Positions 26,369 through 33,240 of a DNA stretch of 64,000 nt are shown one piece after another. Under the pieces are notes generated by a model, which saw only the letters and a program-made list of their open reading frames with translations, had not been told where the DNA came from and made no database searches. The DNA comes from Fimbriiglobus ruber (GTDB lineage: Bacteria; Planctomycetota; Planctomycetia; Gemmatales; Gemmataceae), in contig NZ_NIDE01000007.1 of assembly GCF_002197845.1 (NCBI RefSeq), positions 124,001-188,000 of the forward strand, written 5' to 3'. Every line of letters starts with the position of its first letter. Position 1 is the stretch's first letter. The translations under genes and the position numbers were made by a program.

Positions 26369-26821
26369 TCAGCTGAGACAATCCGCTGCACCGGCACACG
26401 GTCGTGATGAAGATTGTGGCCGGGTTGCACAACCGGATGTTTGGGTAAGGCAAGCGAGCCCGGCACCGTGGTAGTATCGACGAATGCCAATGCCATGTTG
26501 TGTCGTGAAACGCGGGAACGTGATCGGAAGCTCTGCGACGACTGCTCACGCCTGACCGGGCCAAACTTGCACTACTACTCTGCCCGCCACGAGGAGTGGC
26601 GGGCGTTCCGCGAAGGCGGCGGCATGGTCCGGGAATGAGAAAACGTCGAGTCGTTTAAAGGGCGATGATCCGGATCGCCGATCATACGTTTTCACCGGCA
26701 TCACTTTCTCACTGATTGCCACGCAGGTCAGGTCGTTGGCGGTTGCGGGGGAACGGCGACGCAGGGCAGAGTCGGAGGATGGGGAGTGAGCCAATAGCTC
26801 GGATATAAAGGGGGTGCCTCA
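26369..26821. other. Intergenic region with one weak small reading frame
   Basis: Between DUF1559 copy 3 and the secreted protein. Apart from the possible 47-residue gene at 26495-26638 no gene, repeat or hairpin of note is seen. Confidence 0.4.
26495..26638 (+). CDS. Possible small Cys-containing protein
   Basis: 47 residues from ATG 26495, MLCRETRERDRKLCDDCSRL then TGPNLHYYSARHEEWRAFRE. The CDDC pair and charged composition look protein-like (zinc-ribbon-like or a C-terminal gene relic), but no ribosome binding site or homologous family is recognised. Confidence 0.25.
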   Translation: MLCRETRERDRKLCDDCSRLTGPNLHYYSARHEEWRAFREGGGMVRE

Positions 26822-27325
26822 ATGAGGTACACAATCCTGGCGGGCGTCGTCGCCCTGATGGCTGCGGCTCCGGTCGCGAAGGCTCAATCTCCGGCGAAGG
26901 AGACGGGCACCGTGAGCTGGCAATATTACTCGGGCCACACCGCCGTCGGCGGTCCGGTCCGGCCGGTGGAGGCGAAGGCGAATATCCGCTGCTCCGTCAT
27001 CTCCTCGGACGGGGACGGCGAGTGGGTCTGCCTGCATGTGGGCGCGGTCCCCAGGTCCACGTTGCCCGACAACACGAGCGCGGACGCCTGTCACCCACTC
27101 GGAAAGGACGTGAAGCCGTTCAAACTGACCAATCCGGCCCTGTTGCCCGATAACGACACGACGCATTTGGTTGTTTTCGTCAGCGGCAACGCCGAGTCGC
27201 CGTACAAGTTGGTGGTCAAAAAGGACGGAAACATCAGCTTTGAAACGGTCCGCCCCACCTTCGCTGGCGACACGAGCATGTCCGGAGCCGCGTCGGTGTG
27301 CTGGTACGTGTCCAAGAAAAAATAA
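26822..27325 (+). CDS. Secreted hypothetical protein
   Basis: 167 residues. MRYTILAGVVALMAAAPVAKAQS is a signal peptide with cleavage after AKA. The mature part is a beta-rich domain with four cysteines (IRCSVIS, EWVCLHV, ADACHPL, SVCWYVSKKK) that could form two disulfides in the periplasm. GGGGG precedes the ATG. Not recognised. Convergent with the sigma-propeller gene. Confidence 0.75.
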   Translation: MRYTILAGVVALMAAAPVAKAQSPAKETGTVSWQYYSGHTAVGGPVRPVEAKANIRCSVISSDGDGEWVCLHVGAVPRSTLPDNTSADACHPLGKDVKPFKLTNPALLPDNDTTHLVVFVSGNAESPYKLVVKKDGNISFETVRPTFAGDTSMSGAASVCWYVSKKK

Positions 27326-27512
27326 GACAAGTCGAACCGGCGGTTTGCAGCGAAGGGATTTCGTATCGGCAGCAAGAAATGAACTCACCGTGGCTAGCAT
27401 GGTGAGCTCGTTGAACACTTTCTCGTTATTGCGTCAGGCTGTGGTGCGAAGCAACCTGCCAGTCGGCCTCTCCTTCCCGATAGGTTCTCGTTATCCGGTC
27501 TGTCAGGTTCGG

Positions 27513-29678
27513 TTACTTGCCCTCTTTGGCTTCCTTAACCTTCGCTTGCTCCAAGTGAATCTCTGCTTCCAGGCGCATCGCTTTCACCTTGAGAACGGTT
27601 GCGGCGGTTCCTCGTGCGGACTTCACCCTCTCCTCGGTCCACGTCTCGTAATCCTTCATCGCGTCCACGAACTTCTTGTGGAGCGTGATGCGCTCCGACT
27701 CCTTCTCGGCGGCATCCAGTTCCGCCTTGAGGAGTTGCAGTCGTGCTTCTAAAACCGGTTCAAAAGATACGCGCCCGCTTTGGTACAGGTGGGTGGCCTG
27801 GTCCGCCATTTCCTTCAAGGTGGCAATCCGCTCCTTCTGGAGTTCCTTGATCTTCTTGGCTGACTCTTCTATCTGTTCCTTGCGTGACGGTTCCTTGTCG
27901 TCCTTCGCCGCGGGCGGCTTGACCCGCCAGCCAACGTTCATCAGCAGACTCCCCTTGACCGACCGGACCACGACCGCGTTTTTCCCGTCCGGGTCCGCCG
28001 CGACGACCCGCGACTCGGTTTTCTTCATCTCCTCCGGGCTGAGGATGCGAACGGTCCCGATCACGTACACGATCCGCTTCCCGTCCGGTGACCAATCCCA
28101 CGACGTGACTTCCGCGGTCGCCGGAATGCCTTCGACCACTTTCGCGACAGGCATTAGGATCGGCTTGCCCACGTCGAACACCGAAAGCTTACCGTCGATC
28201 AAGCAGAGCACCCGCCTCATATCAGGCGAGAATTTCCCGGACTGGACGAACCCGTCGGACTTGATGACGTCTGCCTCCGGAGATCCGTTCCGGTTCACCA
28301 GGCGGATCGTTTTGGGTTGCCAGAATTCACCCGCGCCCACGACCGTCGCCAGGAAAACCTTACCGTCCCGCGACCAATCGGTGACGATCGAATCGCCGAA
28401 TCCGGCCTCATTTTTCAGCGTTTTCTTGTTCACGTCCGCGACAGAATGCCGGACCCCGCGCTGCCCTGGAGCGCCGGTACTCGTGTACAACTCGGTCCCG
28501 TCCGGCGACCAGCAGAACTGGTTGAAGCCGATCTTTCCGGGCAGCGTCACCGACGAGCGGTCGGCGTCCGCGCCCAAGTCGCGAACGCGCAGGTCCACGG
28601 CCGTGTCCTCTTTCCTGGCCCAGTACGCGATCGAGTGGCCGTCCGGGGACACGACCGCGCTACCGGCTGCCGACCCGGGGGCGAACTTGTACGCCCGCTC
28701 GTTTTTCCCGTCCGCGTCGACGGCGTAGAGTACGTCCCCCTCGCTGAAGTAGATCCGCCCCGGACTCTCCGCCCGCGGCCCGGCGTCGGCCTTCGCGGCC
28801 GGCCCGTCGCGGGGCGCCGGCTCCTCGGCCCGCGCGGACCAGAGCGCCCCGCCGGCCGCGCCGGCCACCGCCAGCACGACGCCGACCGATATCACCTTGA
28901 GTTTGTCGAACAGCATGGCTCGAAGCTCCAATCGGGATAGTTCCAGAACCCACGCCGGGGCAGTGTTTGCGATGGCGGCCCCCGTCGCCGCTTCGACCAG
29001 ATCTGATGGCACCGTGCCGGCCGGGGCCGCCTGTCCGAGCAGGGCGGCCACCCCGCCGGCGCCGAGCGCCACGCCGCGTTTCCGCAGGCGGTCGGCCAGC
29101 ACCTTCCGGGCTTTCGCCAGCCGGCTCGAAATCGTGCCCGCGGGGATTCCCAGCCGGCCCGCCGCGTCCGCCCGACTCGTTCCGTCCAGTTCGCAGACGA
29201 TCACGACCGCCCGGAGGTGGTCGGGCAACCGGGCGATCTCGTCGTCGAGGATTTGCAGGGCGTCCGCGTCCGGGTGTGTCGGCGGCGGGCGGTCCGCGTG
29301 GTCGCGGAGGTCGGCCGTCGGGGTTTCGCGCTTTGCCCGCCGGCCAGCCATCGTTCGCGCCCTCAGCGCGGTGTGGTACGCGACCCGGTACAGGAAACCG
29401 CCGACGGACGCCCCCTGGCGGACGGCCGCGGCTTTCCGCGCCAGGACCAGGAACACGGCCTGGAATGCGTCCTCGGCCACATGAACGTCCCCGGTGACGC
29501 GGCGGCAAACGGCCAGCACCCGCGGCCCATGTCGGCGGACCAGGACGGCGAAGGCGTCCGCGTCGCGGGTGGCCACGAACCGGGCGAGGAGGTCTTCGTC
29601 CGCCGGAGCGAGTGAGTCGCCCCGGCCGGCGATCTGCCGGAGCCGGTCCCCGATCGCGTTCCGCACCTCGATCCCCAT
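27513..29678 (-). CDS. ECF sigma factor fused to a membrane-anchored WD40/PD40 beta-propeller
   Basis: 721 residues from ATG 29678, with GAGGGACGGG upstream. Sigma region 2 (about 25-95: HVAEDAFQAVFLVLARKA, FLYRVAYHTALRAR) and region 4 (about 130-195: LPDHLRAVVIVCELDGTSRA, GIPAGTISSRLAKARKVLADR) are complete. A single membrane helix follows at about 258-280 (VISVGVVLAVAGAAGGALW), then a TolB/PD40-like propeller (SPDGHSIAYWARK, WSPDGTELYTST, WSPDGKRIVYV) and a Lys/Glu-rich coiled coil to the C-terminus. The topology would put DNA-binding regions inside and the propeller outside the inner membrane, so the sensor may control the sigma factor directly. Known planctomycete architecture; ligand unknown. 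Confidence 0.9.
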   Translation of the reverse strand: MGIEVRNAIGDRLRQIAGRGDSLAPADEDLLARFVATRDADAFAVLVRRHGPRVLAVCRRVTGDVHVAEDAFQAVFLVLARKAAAVRQGASVGGFLYRVAYHTALRARTMAGRRAKRETPTADLRDHADRPPPTHPDADALQILDDEIARLPDHLRAVVIVCELDGTSRADAAGRLGIPAGTISSRLAKARKVLADRLRKRGVALGAGGVAALLGQAAPAGTVPSDLVEAATGAAIANTAPAWVLELSRLELRAMLFDKLKVISVGVVLAVAGAAGGALWSARAEEPAPRDGPAAKADAGPRAESPGRIYFSEGDVLYAVDADGKNERAYKFAPGSAAGSAVVSPDGHSIAYWARKEDTAVDLRVRDLGADADRSSVTLPGKIGFNQFCWSPDGTELYTSTGAPGQRGVRHSVADVNKKTLKNEAGFGDSIVTDWSRDGKVFLATVVGAGEFWQPKTIRLVNRNGSPEADVIKSDGFVQSGKFSPDMRRVLCLIDGKLSVFDVGKPILMPVAKVVEGIPATAEVTSWDWSPDGKRIVYVIGTVRILSPEEMKKTESRVVAADPDGKNAVVVRSVKGSLLMNVGWRVKPPAAKDDKEPSRKEQIEESAKKIKELQKERIATLKEMADQATHLYQSGRVSFEPVLEARLQLLKAELDAAEKESERITLHKKFVDAMKDYETWTEERVKSARGTAATVLKVKAMRLEAEIHLEQAKVKEAKEGK

Positions 29679-30157
29679 TCCCGTCCCTCGGCCCGCCGCG
29701 GTTGGTTCCCCGCCTCCAAGGTAATCCACGCCCCCCGGCCGGCGCGTCGCGGAAAAACGAAAAATCGCCCGATATGCGGGTGCGGTATGGCTTTTCGCTT
29801 ATACGTTTGAAAACGGGCGATCAATCGAGAAGTGTCCGGCCGTCACCCTGAATCGGGTGGAAGTGCATGGCAAACTGGTCCCCCGAGCGAATCGGCCCTT
29901 CCTTCAACCTCAGACTAACCCCGTAACCGGGTAGGAGGAGAGCCGTGCCCGGCCGCCGTTCGCGATGCGGAGGTGACCTTCGGGGCCATGAAACCTGGGT
30001 CCGAGGGAATTTCTGCGCTTTTTGCGCCTTTTATCGTGTTTGTTGACGGTGGACGGATCAAGACATCCCTGCGCGGGAAAGTAGTCGGACCCGAGGATCG
30101 CATTTCGTCGTCGTGCATCAACTTGCACACCCGGGCAGGGGCGGTTTGTGCGCGGTC
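29679..30157. other. Intergenic region, no gene seen
   Basis: Upstream of the sigma-propeller gene. No convincing reading frame, repeat or RNA structure was found; the Gly/Arg-rich and A+T-mixed stretch 29900-30150 probably contains only promoter sequence. Confidence 0.35.
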
Positions 30158-30313
30158 TTAATTGGCTTTTTCGGCGGGGTGAACCCGGATTTCGATTCGC
30201 TGCCCGAGGGCGTTCAGCAATCGGAAGAGGCGGTCGAGCGTGTACCCTTGGATGCGCCCGCGAATTAGGGCTGACACCTTGGGCTGGTCCAGTTTGAAAG
30301 GGGAAGCGTTCAC
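30158..30313 (-). pseudogene. XRE/HigA-type antitoxin remnant
   Basis: The minus strand ending with TAA at 30158-30160 reads KLDQPKVSALIRGRIQGYTL then DRLFRLLNALGQRIEIRVHP, the second half of the helix-turn-helix and C-terminus of HigA-like antitoxins. The first helices (normally before LDQPKVSAL) are replaced by VNASPF and a TAG lies just upstream, so the gene is truncated; a GTG at 30313 is the only possible start. No HigB toxin is left beside it. Confidence 0.7.
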
Positions 30314-30468
30314 GAAAATCTGTTGAACCAGCTAAAATCCGGCGTGTCTTTCGTTGTGTCGGCAGAAATTAACTGGCCTCGATAATCCCCGATGGGCGAT
30401 ACAATATATTTTCTGATTTAGCCAGGAGCGGCAGGGGAGCCGATCCAACTGTCCGGGACCAAACTCCC

Positions 30469-31032
30469 ATGCTTAACTATAAATTTAATTTTCAGAAGAC
30501 GCTTCAAGCCTCCGCAGTGATCCTTGGCGATCACCACGGCCGCATGGAGTACATCCGTCTCCTCAAGCTCCTTTACATCGCGGATCGGGAGCTTCTCGCG
30601 GAAACCGGTCGTACCCTGACCGGAGATCATGCCGTTGCGATGAAGCGGGGGCCTGTTCTGAGCGCGGTGTACGAGCTTGTCAAGAATCAGGGCGCAGCCG
30701 ATCAAGTCAAAGCATGGAGTGACGCTGTCCACAGGGATGGTTACGAGGTTGTTCTAAGCGGAGATGTCGGCATTACTCGGCTCACAAAAGCTGAAGCAAA
30801 AAAACTGCACGACGTATGTAATCGTTTCCGGGACACAGACAGTGAAGGCCTATCTGATTTGACTCATGAGTTCCAAGAATGGTCAGATGTTTTCGACACC
30901 AGAAATCCTAATTCGTGCTATCCAATCAGATGGGAGTCTGCGCTTGCGGCCCAAGGAGCAGCCGATTTGATTGAGGAAGCAGAAAACGCCCTTCGTGAGC
31001 AGGAGCTGGCGGATACGGCCTTCGGAGGATAG
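30469..31032 (+). CDS. Panacea-domain (DUF4065/SocA-like) antitoxin
   Basis: 187 residues. The Panacea core is seen at about 15-130: HGRMEYIRLLKLLYIADREL, then TGDHAVAMKRGPVLSAVYEL and LTKAEAKKLHDVCNRF, followed by an acidic C-terminal region. Panacea domains are the antitoxin half of diverse toxin-antitoxin and phage-defence pairs (PanAT) and include the adaptor SocA. The gene is lower in G+C and uses more A/T-ending codons than its neighbours, suggesting transfer. Its stop is followed three bases later by the GTG of a second gene, with GGAGG (31024-31028) inside its own 3' end, so the pair is translationally coupled. Confidence 0.85.
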   Translation: MLNYKFNFQKTLQASAVILGDHHGRMEYIRLLKLLYIADRELLAETGRTLTGDHAVAMKRGPVLSAVYELVKNQGAADQVKAWSDAVHRDGYEVVLSGDVGITRLTKAEAKKLHDVCNRFRDTDSEGLSDLTHEFQEWSDVFDTRNPNSCYPIRWESALAAQGAADLIEEAENALREQELADTAFGG

Positions 31033-31181
31033 GCCGTGCTGCTTGGCGACAGCTTCGTTTTTCGATCTGGTATTGACGGCCATCACCTGTGGGTGGTGGT
31101 ATCTGACCCACTTCAGAATAGCAATGAAGTTCTCATCGTAAACCTCACCACGGTGCGAGGACGCAAGTTCGAGGATTTAAC

Positions 31182-32816
31182 GTAGCTGTCTATTCTGTAC
31201 AGCTGAGGGGCCTTTCCGGATGTGCCCGTGGCCGCTAATTTTCCGTCATGGGGGATGAGCAGCTCAAACAGGACGTTCGGCAGGGCAAGGTGTCACCCGA
31301 ACACCTGGTCGACCTGATCGTGTCCCTCCAAGCCGAACTCCTGGCCGCTCGCCAACGCATCCGCGAACTTGAGCAACACCTCCCCACCCCGCCGACCGCC
31401 AAACTCGATCAACCGTTCTCCATGCGGGCCGAAGAGCAACGACAACACGCCCGTTCGAACAAGCCCCAGAAAAGGAAGAAGCCGAAGCGACACGGGCGGG
31501 TCACGACCGCGGACAAGATCGCTCGCGCGGAACGCACCGAGAAGGTGTTCCCGGCCGGCATCCCGCCCGCCGACTGCCGCCGGTCTCACGTCCGCCCGGT
31601 GTGGCGGTTCGAGAGCGGGCGTGCGGTCCTGGTCGCGTACGAGATCTATCGCGGACCCAAGAACCAGTACGGTCAGATCCCCGGGGTGTTCGGCCGCAGT
31701 GAATTCGCGGTCGAGATCGTCGTCGCGATCGCATTCCTGGTCCATGGCGTCGGCCTGTCGTTCGACAAAGTGTGCCAGGTGCTGACGTTCTTCCAACAAC
31801 TCCGGCTGCCGAAGTCCCAAGCCGACGCCTTGCTCCGCCAGTTGTCGCGGCACTGGGAGAAGGAGTTCGACACCCTGTGTACCCTGTTGGCCCACGCGGC
31901 CGTCGTCCACGCGGACGAGACCCGGTGGAGTCTGAACAGCGTGTGGGCATTCCTGTCCGAACAGGCCCGGGTGTTGCTGTTCGGGGTTCACAAGGATGCC
32001 GGGACGCTCAAGACCATTCTCGATCCGGAGACGTTCGAGGGTGTTCTGGTGAGCGACGACGCGGCCGTGTACGCGACTTTCACGATCGCGCAAAAGTGCT
32101 GGGCGCACCTCCTCCGCAAGGCGATTAAGCTGACCCTGCAGGAACCCGACCACGAGGGCTACCGGACGTTCACCGACCGGTTGCTGGAGATCTACCGGGC
32201 GGCGTGCCGGGCACGGGACGACGGCCGGTTGAGCGATGCCGGCCGGACCGCCCGGGTCGAGGGTCTGGAACAGCGGGTGTACGACCTGTGTTCGGCCCAG
32301 TGGCTGGCCGACGAACCGCCGGGCGACGGATGCCGGAATGACTACCGCCTGCTGGTCAATGAACTGATGCGGTTGATGCTGGCCAAGGAATTGTTCCCGT
32401 TCGTAACGGCCCCGGCGGTGACGCAACCGAACGGTGCAACGGCCCCGGTCGCGGGGACGAACAACGAAGCCGAGCGGACCCTCCGGGGTTCGGCGGACGC
32501 GCGGAAGACGGGTCGGACGAGTAAGACCCCGGCCGGCGCGCGGCGGCGGACGATCCTGATGAGCGTACTGGAATCGCTGCGGTTGTACTTGACGGAGTGG
32601 ACGTTGGCGAGCGTGATCGCGGAAGTGACGCGGTGGATGGAGGCAGGGCGAAGTTGCTTCGAAGATCTCCTGATCAAACTGAAGATTCCACGCCCGGAAG
32701 ACTCGATCCTGGATCGCATCTTTCCCAAGGTCGAAATGGCTACCTCGTAGAAGCGGGCACGCGTCTGAACTGGGAAATTCTCAGGCCGTTCCCGTACGTA
32801 CAGAATAGACAGCTAC
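31182..32816. mobile_element. Complete IS66-family element (1635 bp) with target duplication
   Basis: The termini are perfect 19-bp inverted repeats, GTAGCTGTCTATTCTGTAC (31182-31200 and its complement at 32798-32816). The host sequence GATTTAAC is present on both sides (31174-31181 and 32817-32824), an 8-bp target-site duplication as expected for IS66. It carries only the transposase gene, without tnpA/tnpB, like the ISBst12-type branch. The intact ends and duplication show a recent insertion. Confidence 0.95.
31248..32750 (+). CDS. IS66-family transposase (TnpC-type)
   Basis: 500 residues. An N-terminal coiled coil (LIVSLQAELLAARQRIRELE) is followed by the zinc-binding region around GIPPADCRRSHVRP, and the DDE catalytic core: VVHADETRWSLN (Asp), GVLVSDDAAVYATF (Asp) and GTNNEAERTLRGSADARKTG (Glu). 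Length and motif order match IS66 TnpC. The frame is complete, so the element is probably active or recently so. It interrupts the Panacea toxin partner gene. Confidence 0.95.
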   Translation: MGDEQLKQDVRQGKVSPEHLVDLIVSLQAELLAARQRIRELEQHLPTPPTAKLDQPFSMRAEEQRQHARSNKPQKRKKPKRHGRVTTADKIARAERTEKVFPAGIPPADCRRSHVRPVWRFESGRAVLVAYEIYRGPKNQYGQIPGVFGRSEFAVEIVVAIAFLVHGVGLSFDKVCQVLTFFQQLRLPKSQADALLRQLSRHWEKEFDTLCTLLAHAAVVHADETRWSLNSVWAFLSEQARVLLFGVHKDAGTLKTILDPETFEGVLVSDDAAVYATFTIAQKCWAHLLRKAIKLTLQEPDHEGYRTFTDRLLEIYRAACRARDDGRLSDAGRTARVEGLEQRVYDLCSAQWLADEPPGDGCRNDYRLLVNELMRLMLAKELFPFVTAPAVTQPNGATAPVAGTNNEAERTLRGSADARKTGRTSKTPAGARRRTILMSVLESLRLYLTEWTLASVIAEVTRWMEAGRSCFEDLLIKLKIPRPEDSILDRIFPKVEMATS

Positions 32817-33240
32817 GATTTAACTTGCGTCTTCAAACCAGGAGAGCATGAGTGGATAGCAAACGATTCTTACGTTTCCTTTATTAATGCTCGTTCTCAC
32901 GATTACGCATATTTGGCACGGCTGGGTAACGGCACTACAGTTAAAATGTATGCTACATTCGCGGGACCGCTCCTTCAGCGTATTCACAAAGCTGCATTTG
33001 TGACCCCAAATCTAGAAACGGGTTATATCAAATTGCTCCAGGATCAGGGTTTTATCTGAAGGCTTTTTTGGGCACCGTCGAATTATAGCTTGGCAAAAGT
33101 TCTTACCACAAGAAGATCTGTCCCGTCCGGCCTCACCGCGTCGCGCCGTCCCACCCCCGTTGCCATCGCATCGCCGCCTCGCGAGAATTGCCGTACCTCT
33201 TCGCCGCCCCCGAATCCCCGCCGCCTCCACGGACTTCACC

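Larger units (their letters stand above)
31036..33059 (+). pseudogene. Probable toxin partner of the Panacea antitoxin, split by IS66
   Basis: The 5' part (31036-31181) reads VLLGDSFVFRSGIDGHHLWV then VVSDPLQNSNEVLIVNLTTV; it stops inside the insertion. The 3' part (32825-33059) continues CVFKPGEHEWIANDSYVSFI then NARSHDYAYLARLGNGTTVK and ends LLQDQGFI-TGA. Removing bases 31182-32824 (the element and one copy of its 8-bp duplication) gives 381 bases, exactly 127 codons in one frame. Short beta-rich strands (GDSFVF, WVVVSD, VLIVNLTT) recall MazF/PemK-type SH3-like toxins, but the family is not established. A+T-rich like the antitoxin gene. Confidence 0.75.
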
